Shown one piece after another: positions 11,301 to 25,178 of a DNA stretch of 64,000 nucleotides. The stretch's first letter is position 1, and each line of letters opens with the position of its first letter. This DNA comes from Cavia porcellus (lineage: Eukaryota > Chordata > Mammalia > Rodentia > Caviidae): positions 4,154,001 to 4,218,000 of the forward strand of contig NW_026947501.1 of NCBI RefSeq assembly GCF_034190915.1, written 5' to 3'. Below the pieces are notes generated by a model. The model searched no databases and had not been told where the DNA came from. It was given only the letters and a program-made list of their open reading frames with translations. Made by a program: the position numbers and the translations under genes.

Positions 11301-14300
11301 AACATCACGCGGTCGTGTGAATCAGAGGTTCTGAATTAGGATAGGCAGTGAGTAGCAATGTAGGATGGAGAAAAGTACCACGGGGTGGTCAGCATGGGGA
11401 GGTCAGGAAACATGCAGTGGCAATGTGGGATAGCTTTCTGAAAAACATTACGAGTTAGTGCGCATTGCAAGGGTTTCTAACAGGCCATTCACTAGTAGGA
11501 GTGAGAAAAACATCACGGCGTGGTGTGAATCAGAGGGCCTGAATCAGGATAGGCAGTGAGTGGAAATGTAGGATGGAGAAAAGCAACACGGTGTGCTCAG
11601 CATGGGGAGGTCAGGAAACATGCAGTTGCAATGTAGGATAGGTTTCTGAAAAAAAAAAGCGGGTTGGTACGCATTGTAAGGTTTTCTAACAGGCCATTCA
11701 CTAGTAAGAGTGAGAAATACATCACGGGGTGGTGTGAATCGGAAGGCCTGATTTAGGATAGGCACTGGGAGGCAATGTAAAATGGAGAAAAGCACCACGG
11801 GGTGTTCATCATGGGGAGGACAGGAAACATGCAGTGGCAATGTAGGATAGTTTTCTGAAAAACATCATGGGGTTGGGTGCATTGTAAGGGTTTCTAACAG
11901 GCCATTCACTAGTAGGAGTGAGAAAAACATCACGAGGTGGTGTGAATCATATGTTCTGAATTAGGAAAGACAGTTAGTGGCAATGTAGGATGGAGAAAAG
12001 CACCACGGGGAGGTCAGCATGGGGAGGTCAGGAAACATGCAGTGGCAATGTACGATAGGTTTCTGAAAAACATCGCGGGGTGGTGCACTTTGTAAGGCTT
12101 TGTAACAGGCCATTCAATAGTAGGAGTGAGAAAAACATCACGGGGTGGTGTGAATCGGAGGGCCTGAATTACGATAGGCAGTGAGTGGAAACGTAAATTG
12201 GAGAAAAGCACCACGGTGTGGTCAGCATGGGGAGGTCATGAAACATGCAGTGGCAATGTAGGATAGGTTTCTGAAAAACATCACGGGGTGGTGTGCATTG
12301 TAAGGGATTCTAACAGGCCATTCACTAGTAGGAGTGAGAAAAATATAACAGGGTGGTGTGAATTGGAGGGCCTGAATCAGGATAGGCAGTGAGTGGCAAT
12401 GTAGGATGGAGAAAAGCACCACGGGGTGGTCAGCATGGGGAGGTAAGGAAACATGCATTGGCAATGTACGATAAGTTTCTGAAAACCGTCGCGGGGATGT
12501 TCGCATTGTAAGAGTTTATAGAAGGCCATTCACTAGTACGAGTGAGAAAAACATCACGTGGTGGTGTGAATCGGAGGGTCTGAATTAGAATAGGCTGTGA
12601 GTGGCAATGTAGGATGGAGAAAAGCACCACAGGTTTGTCATCATGTTGAGGTAAGGAAACATGCAGAGGCAATGTAGAATAGGTTTCTGATAAGCATCGC
12701 TGGGTGGTGCGCATTGTAAGGGTTTCTAACAGGCCATTCACTAGTAGGAGTGAGAAAAACATCACGGCGTGGTGTGAATCGGAGGGCCTGATTTAGCATA
12801 GGCAGTGAGGGGCATTGTAGGATGGAAAAAAGCTCCACAGGGTGGTCCGCAAGGGAAGGTCAGGAAACATGCAGTGGCAATGTAGGATAGTTTTCTGAAA
12901 AACATGACGGGGTGGTGCGCATTGTAAGGGTTTTTAAAAGGCCATTCACTAGTAGGAGTGAGAAAAGCATCAAGGGGTGCTTTGAATCAGATGTTCTGAA
13001 TTAGGATAGGCAGTGAGTGGCAATGTAGGATGGAGAAAAGCACCACGTGGTGGGCATCATGGGGAGGACAGGAAACATGCAGTGGCAATGTAGGATAGTT
13101 TTCTGAAAAACATCACGGGGTGGTGCGCATTGTAAGGGTTTCTAACAGGCCATTCACTAGTAGGAGTGAAAACAACATCACGCGGTGGTGTGAATCGGAG
13201 GCCCTGAATTAGGATGGGCAGTGAGTGGCAATTTAGGATGGAGAAAACACCACAGGGCGGTCAGCATGGGGAGGTCAGGAAACATGCAGTGGCAATGTGG
13301 GATAGGTGTCTGAACAAAAAAGCGGGGTGGTGCGCATTGTAAGGGTTTCTAACAGGCCATTCACTAGTAGGAGTGAAAACAACATCACGCGGTGGTGTGA
13401 ATCGGAGGCCCTGAATTAGGATGGGCAGTGAGTGGCAACGTAGGATGGAGAAAAGCACCATGGGGTGGTCAGGATGGGAAGGTCAGAAAACATGCAATGG
13501 CAATGCAGAATCGGTTTCTGAAAAACATCGCGGGGTTTGACGCAGTGTAAGGGTATGTAACAGGCCATTCACTAGTAGGAGTGAGAAATACATCATTGTG
13601 TATTGTGAATCGGAGGGCCTGAATCAAGTTAGTCAATGAGTGGCAATGTAGGATGGAGAAAAGCACCACGGGTTTTTGAGCATGGGAAAGTCAGGAAACA
13701 TGCAATGGCAATGTAGGATAGGTTTCTGAAAAACATCGCGGGGTGGTGCACATTGTAAGGGTTTGTAGCATGCCATTCACTAGTAGGAGTGAGAAAAAGA
13801 TCACGGGGTGGTGTGAATTGGAGGGCCTGAATTATGATAGGCAGTGAGTGGCAATGTAGGATGGAGAAAAGCACCACGGGGTGGTCAACATGGGGAAGTC
13901 AGGAAACATACAGTGGCAATGTAGGATAGATTTCTGAAAAACATCGTGGGGTGGTGCCCATGGTAAGGATTTCTAACAAGCCATTCACAAGTAGGAGTGA
14001 AAAAAACATCACGGGGTGGTGTGAGTCAAAGGGCCTGAATTAGGAAAAGCAGTGAGTGGCAATGTAGGATGGAGAAAAGCACCACAGGGTGGTCAGCATG
14101 GGGAGGTCAGGAAACATGCATTGGCAATGTAGGATAAGTTTCTGAAAAACATCGCCGGTGGTGCGCATTGTAAGGGTTTCTAACAGGCCATTCACTACTA
14201 GGAATGAAAAAAACATCACGGGGTGGTGTGAATCGGAGGGCCTGAATTAGGATAGGCATTGAGAGGCAATGTAGGATAGAGAAAATCAGCACAGCATGTT

Positions 14301-16786
14301 CAGCATGGGGAGCACAGGAAACATGCAGTGGCAATGTAGGATAGGTTTCTGAAAAAAAAAAGGGGAGTGGTCCGCATTGTAAGGCTTTCTAAAAGGCCAT
14401 TCACTAGTAGGAGTCAGAAAAACATCACGGGGTGGTGTGAATTGGAGGGTCTGAATTAGGATAGGCTGTGAGTGAAAATGTAGCATGGAGAAAAGCACCA
14501 TGGGTTTGTCAGCATGGGGAGATAAGGAAACATGCAGAGGCAATGTAGAATAGGTTTCTGATAAGCATCGCTGGGTGGTGCGCATTGTAAGGGTTTCTAT
14601 CAGGCCATTCACTAGTAGGAGTGAGAACAACATCACGCGGTGCTGTGAATCGGAGGCCCTGAATTAGGATAGGCAGTGAGGGGCAATTTAGGATGGAGAA
14701 AACACCACAGGGTGGTCAGCATGGGGAGGTCAGGAAACATGCAGTGGTAATGTATGATAGCTTTCTGAAAAAAAAGCGGGGTGATGCGCATTGTAGGTGT
14801 TTCTAACAGGCCATTCACTATTAAGAGTGAGAAAAACATCATGGGGTGGTTTGAATCGGAGGGCCTGAATTAGGATAGGCAGTGAGTGGCAATGTAGGAT
14901 GGAGAAAAGCTATACAGGGTGGTCTGCATGGGGAGGTCAGGAAACATGCAGTGGCAATGTAGGATAGTTTTCTAAAAAACATGATTGGGTTGTGCGCATT
15001 GTAAGTCTTTCTAAAAGGCCATTCACTAGTAGGAGTGAGAAAAACATCATGGGGTGGTTTGAATCAGATGTACTGAATTAGGATAGGCAGTGAGTAGCAA
15101 TGTAGGATGGAGAAAAGTACCACGGGGTTGTCAGCATGGGGAGGTCAGGAAACATGCAATGGCAATGTGGGATAGCTTTCTGAAAAACATTACAGGTTGG
15201 TGCGCATTGCAAAGGTTTCTAACAGGCCATTCACTAGTAGGAGTGAGAAAAACATCACGGCGTGGTGTGAATCAGAGGGCCTGAATCAGGATAGGCAGTG
15301 AGTGGAAATGTAGCATGGAGAAAAGCAACACGGGGTGCTCAGCATGGGGAGGTCAGGAAACATGCAGTTGCAATGTAGGATAGGTTTCTGATAAAAAAAG
15401 CGGGTAAGTACGCATTGTAAGGTTTTCTAACAGGCCATTCACTAGTAGGAGTGAGAAATACATCACGGGGTGGTGTGAATCGGAAGGCCTGATTTAGGAT
15501 AGGCAGTGGGTGGCAATGTAAAATGGAGAAAAGCACCACGGGGTGTTCATCATGGGGAGGACAGGAAACATGCAGTGGCAATGTAGGATAGTTTTCTGAA
15601 AAACATCATGGGGTTGGGTGCATTGTAAGGGTTTCTAACAGGCCATTCACTAGTAGGAGTGAGAAAAACATCACGGGATGGTGTGAATCAGATGTTCTGA
15701 ATTAGGAAAGGCAGTTAATGGCAATGTTGGATGGAGAAATGAACCACGGGGTGGTCAGCATGGGGAGGTCAGGAAACATGCAGTGGCAATGTAGGATAGG
15801 TTTCTGAAAAACATCACGGGGTGGTGTGCATTGTAAGGGATTCTAACAGGCCATTCACTAGTAGGAGTGAGAAAAATATAACAGGGTGGTGTGAATTGGA
15901 GGGCCCGAATCAGGATAGGCAGTGAGTGGCAATGTAGGATGGAGAAAAGCACCACGGGGTGGTCAGCATGGGGAGGTAAGGAAACATGCATTGGCAATGT
16001 ACGATAAGTTTCTGAAAAAGGTCGCGGGGATGTTCGCATTGTAAGAGTTTGTAGAAGGCCATTCACTAGTACGAGTGAGAAAAACATCACGTCGTGGTGT
16101 GAATCGGAGGATCTGAATTAGAATAGGCTGTGAGTGGCATTGTAGGATGGAAAAAAGCACCACAGGGTGGTCTGCAATGGGAGTTCAGGAAACATGCAGT
16201 GGCAATGTAGGATAGTTTTCTGAAAAACATGACGGGGTGGTGCGCATTGTAAGGGTTTCTAAAAGGCCATTCACTAGAAGGAGTGAGAAAAGCATCACGG
16301 GGTGCTTTGAATCAGATGTTCTGAATTAGGATAGGCAGTGAGTGGCAATGTAGGATGGAGAAAAGCACCACGGGGTGGTCATCATGGGGAGGTCAGGACA
16401 CATGCAGTGGCAATGTAGGATAGGTTTCTGAAAAACATCGCGGGTGGTGAGGATTGTAAGGGTTTCTAACAGGCCATTCACTAGTAGGAGTGAGAAATAC
16501 ATCACGGGGTGGTGTGAATCCGAGGGCCTGAATTATGATAGGCAGTGAGTGGCAATGTAGGATGGAGAAAAGCACCACGGGGTGGGCATCATTGGGAGGA
16601 CAGGAAACATGCAGTGGCAATGTAGGATAGTTTTCTGAAAAACATCATGGGGTGGTGCGCATTGTAAGGGTTTCTAACAGGCCATTCACTAGTAGGAGTG
16701 AAAACAACATCACGCGGTGGTGTGAATCGGAGGCCCTGAATTAGGATGGGCAGTGAGTGGCAATTTAGGATGGAGAAAACACCACA
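8394..16786. repeat. Satellite higher-order repeat A, copy 2
   Basis: Second copy of the 8,393-bp unit, in the same monomer order as copy 1. It shares with copy 1 the G at 10410 (CATGACGG) where copies 3-5 have C, so copies 1 and 2 form a local subgroup. The poly-A run near 8867-8875 is 9 bases. No gene or non-satellite insertion is present. Confidence 0.95.
9824..9907. repeat. Truncated 84-bp monomer, unit A copy 2
   Basis: Same internal deletion as at 1431, one unit away. It serves as a register mark for counting units. Confidence 0.9.
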
Positions 16787-19700
16787 GGGCGGTCAGCATG
16801 GGGAGGTCAGGAAACATGCAGTGGTAATGTAGGATAGGTTTCTGAAAAAAAAGCGGGGTGGTGCGCATTGTAAGGGTTTCTAACAGGCCATTCACTATTA
16901 AGAGTGAGAAAAACATCACGGGGTGGTTTGAATCAGAGGGCCTGAATTAGGATAGGCAGTGAGTGACAATGTAGGATGGAGAAAAGCTATACAGGGTGGT
17001 CTGCATGGGGAGGTCAGGAAACATGCAGTGGCAATGTAGGATAGTTTTCTGAATAACATGATGGGGTGGTGCGCATTGTAAGGGTTTCTAAAAGGCCATT
17101 CACTAGTAGGAGTGAGAAAAACATCACGGGGTGGTTTGAATCAGATGTTCTGAATTAGGATAGGCAGTGAGTAGCAATGTAGGATGGTGAAAAGTACAAC
17201 GGCGTGCTCAGCATGGGGAGGTCAGGAAACATGCAATGGTAATGTAGGATAGGTTTCTGAAAAAAAAGCGGGGTGGTGCGCATTTTAAGATTTTGTAACA
17301 GGCTATTCACTAGTAGGAGTCAGAAAAACATCACGCGGTGGTGTGAATCCGAGAGCCTGAATTAGGATAGGCAGTGAGTGGCAATTTAGGATGGAGAAAA
17401 CACCACAGTGTGGTCAACATGGGGATGTCAGGAACATGCAGTGGTAATGTAGGACAGTTTTCTGAAAAACATCACGGTGTGGTGCGCATTGTAAGTGTTT
17501 CTAACAGGCCATTCACTAGTAGGAGTGAGAAAAACATCACGGGGTGGTGTGAATCGGAGGGCCTGAATTAGGATAGGCAGTGAGTGGCATGTAGGATGGA
17601 GAAGAGCTCCACAGGGTGGTCTGCATGGGGAGGTGAGGAAACATGCAGTTGCAATGTAGGATAGTTTTCTGAAAAACATGACGTGGTGGTGCGCATTGTA
17701 AGGGTTTCTAAAAGGCCATTCACTAGTAGGAGTCAGAAAAACATCACGGGGTGGTTTGAATCAGATGTTCTGAATTAGGATAGGCAGTGAGTAGCAATGT
17801 AGGATGGAGAAAAGTACCACGGGGTGGTCAGCATGGGGAGGTCAGAAAACATGCAGTGGCATGTGGGATAGCTTTCTGAAAAACATTACAGGTTGGTGCG
17901 CATTGAAAGGGTTTCGAACAGGCTATTCACTAATAGGAGTCTGAAAAACATCACGGGGTGGTGTGAATCGGAGGGCCTGATTTAGGATAGGCAGTGAGTG
18001 GCAACGTAAAATGGAGCAAAGCACCACGGGGTGGTCAGGATGGGGAGGTCAGGAAACATGCAGTGGCAATGTAGGATAGGTTTCTGAAAAACATCGCGGG
18101 GTGGTGCGCATTATAAGGGTTTCTAACAGGCCATTCACTAGTAGGAGTGAGAAAAATATAATGGGCTGGTGTGAATCAGAGGGCCTGAATTAGGATACGC
18201 TGTGAGTGGCAATGTAGGATGGAGAGGAGCACCACGGGGTGGTCAGGATGGGGAGTTCAGGAAACATGCAGTGGTAATGTAGACAGTGAGTGTCAATGTA
18301 GGATGGAGAAAAGCACCACGGGTTTGTCAGCATGGGGAGTTAAGGAAACATGCAGAGGCAAAGTAGAATAGGTTTCTGATAAGCATCGCTGGGTAGTGTG
18401 CATTGTAAGGGTTTCTAACAGGCCATTCACTATTAGGAGTTAGAAAAACATCACGGCGTGGTGTGAATCAGATGTTCTGAATCAGGATAGGCAGTGAGTG
18501 GCAATGTAGGAAGGAGGAAAGCACCACGGTGTGGTCAGCATGGGGAGGTCAGGAAACATGCAGTGGCAATGTAGGATAGGTTTCTGAAAAACATCGCCGG
18601 GTGGTGCGAATTGTAAGGGTTTCTAACAGGCCATTCACTAGTAGGAGTGAGAAAAACATCACGGGGTTGTGTGAATCGGGGGGCCTGAATTAGGATAAGA
18701 ATTGAGTGGCAATGTAGGATGGAGCAAAGCAAAACAGGGTGGTCAGCATGGGGAGGTCAGGAAACATGCAATGGCAATGTAGGATATTTTTTGAAAAACA
18801 TCACGGGGTGGTGCGGATTTTAAGGGTTTCTAACAGGCCGTTCACAAGTAGGGGGGAGAAAAACATCACGAAGTCGTGTGCATAAGATGTTCTGAATTAC
18901 GATAGGCAGTGAGTGGCAATGTAGGATGGAGAAAAGCACCACGGGGTGGTCAGCATGTGGAGGTCAGGAAACATGCATTGGCAATGTAGGATAGGTTTCT
19001 GAAAAAATTCGCGGGATGGTTTGCATTGTAAGGCTTTCTAACAGGCCATTCACTATTAGGAGTGAGAAAAACATCACGGGGTGGTGTGAATCGGAGGGCC
19101 TGATTTAGGATAGGCAGTGAGTGGCAACGTAAAATGGAGCAAAGTACCACGGGGTGGTCAGGATGGGGAGGTCAGGAAACATGCAGTGGCAATGTAGGAT
19201 AGGTTTCTGAAAAACATCGCCAGGTGGTGCACATTGTAAGGGTTTCGAACAGGCCAATCACTAGTAGGAGTGAGAAAAACATCACGGGGTGGTGTGAATC
19301 GGAGGGCCTGAATTAGGATAAGCATTGAGTGGCAATGTAAAATGGGGAAAAGCACCACGGGATGGTCATCATGGGGAAGTCAGGAAACATGCAATGGCAA
19401 TGTAGGATATTTTTTGAAAAACAACACGGGGTGGTGCGGATTTTAAGGATTTCTAACAGGCCATTCACTAGTAGGGGTGAGAAAAACATCATGGGGTCGT
19501 GTGAATCGGAGGGTCTGAATTAGGATAGGCTGTGAGTGGCAATGTAGGATGAAGAAAAGCACCACGGGTTTGTCAGCATAGGGAGGCAAGGAAACATGCA
19601 GTGGCAATGTAGAATAGGTTTCTGATAAGCAACGCTGGGTGGTGCACATTGTTAGGGTTTCTAAGAGGCCATTCACTAGTAGGAGTTAGAACAACATCAC

Positions 19701-22700
19701 GCGGTCGTGTGAATCAGAGGTTCTGAATTAGGATAGGCAGTGAGTAGCAATGTAGGATGGAGAAAAGTACCACGGGGTGGTCAGCATGGGGAGGTCAGGA
19801 AACATGCAGTGGCAATGTGGGATAGCTTTCTGAAAAACATTACGAGTTAGTGCGCATTGCAAGGGTTTCTAACAGGCCATTCACTAGTAGGAGTGAGAAA
19901 AACATCACGGCGTGGTGTGAATCAGAGGGCCTGAATCAGGATAGGCAGTGAGTGGAAATGTAGGATGGAGAAAAGCAACACGGTGTGCTCAGCATGGGGA
20001 GGTCAGGAAACATGCAGTTGCAATGTAGGATAGGTTTCTGAAAAAAAAAAGCGGGTTGGTACGCATTGTAAGGTTTTCTAACAGGCCATTCACTAGTAAG
20101 AGTGAGAAATACATCACGGGGTGGTGTGAATCGGAAGGCCTGATTTAGGATAGGCACTGGGAGGCAATGTAAAATGGAGAAAAGCACCACGGGGTGTTCA
20201 TCATGGGGAGGACAGGAAACATGCAGTGGCAATGTAGGATAGTTTTCTGAAAAACATCATGGGGTTGGGTGCATTGTAAGGGTTTCTAACAGGCCATTCA
20301 CTAGTAGGAGTGAGAAAAACATCACGAGGTGGTGTGAATCATATGTTCTGAATTAGGAAAGACAGTTAGTGGCAATGTAGGATGGAGAAAAGCACCACGG
20401 GGAGGTCAGCATGGGGAGGTCAGGAAACATGCAGTGGCAATGTACGATAGGTTTCTGAAAAACATCGCGGGGTGGTGCACTTTGTAAGGCTTTGTAACAG
20501 GCCATTCAATAGTAGGAGTGAGAAAAACATCACGGGGTGGTGTGAATCGGAGGGCCTGAATTACGATAGGCAGTGAGTGGAAACGTAAATTGGAGAAAAG
20601 CACCACGGTGTGGTCAGCATGGGGAGGTCATGAAACATGCAGTGGCAATGTAGGATAGGTTTCTGAAAAACATCACGGGGTGGTGTGCATTGTAAGGGAT
20701 TCTAACAGGCCATTCACTAGTAGGAGTGAGAAAAATATAACAGGGTGGTGTGAATTGGAGGGCCTGAATCAGGATAGGCAGTGAGTGGCAATGTAGGATG
20801 GAGAAAAGCACCACGGGGTGGTCAGCATGGGGAGGTAAGGAAACATGCATTGGCAATGTACGATAAGTTTCTGAAAACCGTCGCGGGGATGTTCGCATTG
20901 TAAGAGTTTATAGAAGGCCATTCACTAGTACGAGTGAGACAAACATCACGTGGTGGTGTGAATCGGAGGGTCTGAATTAGAATAGGCTGTGAGTGGCAAT
21001 GTAGGATGGAGAAAAGCACCACAGGTTTGTCATCATGTTGAGGTAAGGAAACATGCAGAGGCAATGTAGAATAGGTTTCTGATAAGCATCGCTGGGTGGT
21101 GCGCATTGTAAGGGTTTCTAACAGGCCATTCACTAGTAGGAGTGAGAAAAACATCACGGCGTGGTGTGAATCGGAGGGCCTGATTTAGCATAGGCAGTGA
21201 GGGGCATTGTAGGATGGAAAAAAGCTCCACAGGGTGGTCCGCAAGGGAAGGTCAGGAAACATGCAGTGGCAATGTAGGATAGTTTTCTGAAAAACATGAC
21301 GGGGTGGTGCGCATTGTAAGGGTTTTTAAAAGGCCATTCACTAGTAGGAGTGAGAAAAGCATCAAGGGGTGCTTTGAATCAGATGTTCTGAATTAGGATA
21401 GGCAGTGAGTGGCAATGTAGGATGGAGAAAAGCACCACGTGGTGGGCATCATGGGGAGGACAGGAAACATGCAGTGGCAATGTAGGATAGTTTTCTGAAA
21501 AACATCACGGGGTGGTGCGCATTGTAAGGGTTTCTAACAGGCCATTCACTAGTAGGAGTGAAAACAACATCACGCGGTGGTGTGAATCGGAGGCCCTGAA
21601 TTAGGATGGGCAGTGAGTGGCAATTTAGGATGGAGAAAACACCACAGGGCGGTCAGCATGGGGAGGTCAGGAAACATGCAGTGGCAATGTGGGATAGGTG
21701 TCTGAACAAAAAAGCGGGGTGGTGCGCATTGTAAGGGTTTCTAACAGGCCATTCACTAGTAGGAGTGAAAACAACATCACGCGGTGGTGTGAATCGGAGG
21801 CCCTGAATTAGGATGGGCAGTGAGTGGCAACGTAGGATGGAGAAAAGCACCATGGGGTGGTCAGGATGGGAAGGTCAGAAAACATGCAATGGCAATGCAG
21901 AATCGGTTTCTGAAAAACATCGCGGGGTTTGACGCAGTGTAAGGGTATGTAACAGGCCATTCACTAGTAGGAGTGAGAAATACATCATTGTGTATTGTGA
22001 ATCGGAGGGCCTGAATCAAGTTAGTCAATGAGTGGCAATGTAGGATGGAGAAAAGCACCACGGGTTTTTGAGCATGGGAAAGTCAGGAAACATGCAATGG
22101 CAATGTAGGATAGGTTTCTGAAAAACATCGCGGGGTGGTGCACATTGTAAGGGTTTGTAGCATGCCATTCACTAGTAGGAGTGAGAAAAAGATCACGGGG
22201 TGGTGTGAATTGGAGGGCCTGAATTATGATAGGCAGTGAGTGGCAATGTAGGATGGAGAAAAGCACCACGGGGTGGTCAACATGGGGAAGTCAGGAAACA
22301 TACAGTGGCAATGTAGGATAGATTTCTGAAAAACATCGTGGGGTGGTGCCCATGGTAAGGATTTCTAACAAGCCATTCACAAGTAGGAGTGAAAAAAACA
22401 TCACGGGGTGGTGTGAGTCAAAGGGCCTGAATTAGGAAAAGCAGTGAGTGGCAATGTAGGATGGAGAAAAGCACCACAGGGTGGTCAGCATGGGGAGGTC
22501 AGGAAACATGCATTGGCAATGTAGGATAAGTTTCTGAAAAACATCGCCGGTGGTGCGCATTGTAAGGGTTTCTAACAGGCCATTCACTACTAGGAATGAA
22601 AAAAACATCACGGGGTGGTGTGAATCGGAGGGCCTGAATTAGGATAGGCATTGAGAGGCAATGTAGGATAGAGAAAATCAGCACAGCATGTTCAGCATGG

Positions 22701-25178
22701 GGAGCACAGGAAACATGCAGTGGCAATGTAGGATAGGTTTCTGAAAAAAAAAAGGGGAGTGGTCCGCATTGTAAGGCTTTCTAAAAGGCCATTCACTAGT
22801 AGGAGTCAGAAAAACATCACGGGGTGGTGTGAATTGGAGGGTCTGAATTAGGATAGGCTGTGAGTGAAAATGTAGCATGGAGAAAAGCACCATGGGTTTG
22901 TCAGCATGGGGAGATAAGGAAACATGCAGAGGCAATGTAGAATAGGTTTCTGATAAGCATCGCTGGGTGGTGCGCATTGTAAGGGTTTCTATCAGGCCAT
23001 TCACTAGTAGGAGTGAGAACAACATCACGCGGTGCTGTGAATCGGAGGCCCTGAATTAGGATAGGCAGTGAGGGGCAATTTAGGATGGAGAAAACACCAC
23101 AGGGTGGTCAGCATGGGGAGGTCAGGAAACATGCAGTGGTAATGTATGATAGCTTTCTGAAAAAAAAGCGGGGTGATGCGCATTGTAGGTGTTTCTAACA
23201 GGCCATTCACTATTAAGAGTGAGAAAAACATCATGGGGTGGTTTGAATCGGAGGGCCTGAATTAGGATAGGCAGTGAGTGGCAATGTAGGATGGAGAAAA
23301 GCTATACAGGGTGGTCTGCATGGGGAGGTCAGGAAACATGCAGTGGCAATGTAGGATAGTTTTCTAAAAAACATGATTGGGTTGTGCGCATTGTAAGTCT
23401 TTCTAAAAGGCCATTCACTAGTAGGAGTGAGAAAAACATCATGGGGTGGTTTGAATCAGATGTACTGAATTAGGATAGGCAGTGAGTAGCAATGTAGGAT
23501 GGAGAAAAGTACCACGGGGTTGTCAGCATGGGGAGGTCAGGAAACATGCAATGGCAATGTGGGATAGCTTTCTGAAAAACATTACAGGTTGGTGCGCATT
23601 GCAAAGGTTTCTAACAGGCCATTCACTAGTAGGAGTGAGAAAAACATCACGGCGTGGTGTGAATCAGAGGGCCTGAATCAGGATAGGCAGTGAGTGGAAA
23701 TGTAGCATGGAGAATAGCAACACGGGGTGCTCAGCATGGGGAGGTCAGGAAACATGCAGTTGCAATGTAGGATAGGTTTCTGATAAAAAAAGCGGGTAAG
23801 TACGCATTGTAAGGTTTTCTAACAGGCCATTCACTAGTAGGAGTGAGAAATACATCACGGGGTGGTGTGAATCGGAAGGCCTGATTTAGGATAGGCAGTG
23901 GGTGGCAATGTAAAATGGAGAAAAGCACCACGGGGTGTTCATCATGGGGAGGACAGGAAACATGCAGTGGCAATGTAGGATAGTTTTCTGAAAAACATCA
24001 TGGGGTTGGGTGCATTGTAAGGGTTTCTAACAGGCCATTCACTAGTAGGAGTGAGAAAAACATCACGGGATGGTGTGAATCAGATGTTCTGAATTAGGAA
24101 AGGCAGTTAATGGCAATGTTGGATGGAGAAATGAACCACGGGGTGGTCAGCATGGGGAGGTCAGGAAACATGCAGTGGCAATGTAGGATAGGTTTCTGAA
24201 AAACATCACGGGGTGGTGTGCATTGTAAGGGATTCTAACAGGCCATTCACTAGTAGGAGTGAGAAAAATATAACAGGGTGGTGTGAATTGGAGGGCCCGA
24301 ATCAGGATAGGCAGTGAGTGGCAATGTAGGATGGAGAAAAGCACCACGGGGTGGTCAGCATGGGGAGGTAAGGAAACATGCATTGGCAATGTACGATAAG
24401 TTTCTGAAAAAGGTCGCGGGGATGTTCGCATTGTAAGAGTTTGTAGAAGGCCATTCACTAGTACGAGTGAGAAAAACATCACGTCGTGGTGTGAATCGGA
24501 GGATCTGAATTAGAATAGGCTGTGAGTGGCATTGTAGGATGGAAAAAAGCACCACAGGGTGGTCTGCAATGGGAGTTCAGGAAACATGCAGTGGCAATGT
24601 AGGATAGTTTTCTGAAAAACATGACGGGGTGGTGCGCATTGTAAGGGTTTCTAAAAGGCCATTCACTAGAAGGAGTGAGAAAAGCATCACGGGGTGCTTT
24701 GAATCAGATGTTCTGAATTAGGATAGGCAGTGAGTGGCAATGTAGGATGGAGAAAAGCACCACGGGGTGGTCATCATGGGGAGGTCAGGACACATGCAGT
24801 GGCAATGTAGGATAGGTTTCTGAAAAACATCGCGGGTGGTGAGGATTGTAAGGGTTTCTAACAGGCCATTCACTAGTAGGAGTGAGAAATACATCACGGG
24901 GTGGTGTGAATCCGAGGGCCTGAATTATGATAGGCAGTGAGTGGCAATGTAGGATGGAGAAAAGCACCACGGGGTGGGCATCATTGGGAGGACAGGAAAC
25001 ATGCAGTGGCAATGTAGGATAGTTTTCTGAAAAACATCATGGGGTGGTGCGCATTGTAAGGGTTTCTAACAGGCCATTCACTAGTAGGAGTGAAAACAAC
25101 ATCACGCGGTGGTGTGAATCGGAGGCCCTGAATTAGGATGGGCAGTGAGTGGCAATTTAGGATGGAGAAAACACCACA
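16787..25178. repeat. Satellite higher-order repeat A, copy 3
   Basis: Third copy, 8,392 bp. The one-base difference comes from an 8-base rather than 9-base A-run near 17,260-17,267. Private substitutions include C at 20940 and T at 23715. It carries the CATCACGG form at 18796-18804, shared with copies 4 and 5 but not with 1 and 2. No gene is present. Confidence 0.95.
18216..18299. repeat. Truncated 84-bp monomer, unit A copy 3
   Basis: Same deletion breakpoints as in the other unit A copies. Confidence 0.9.
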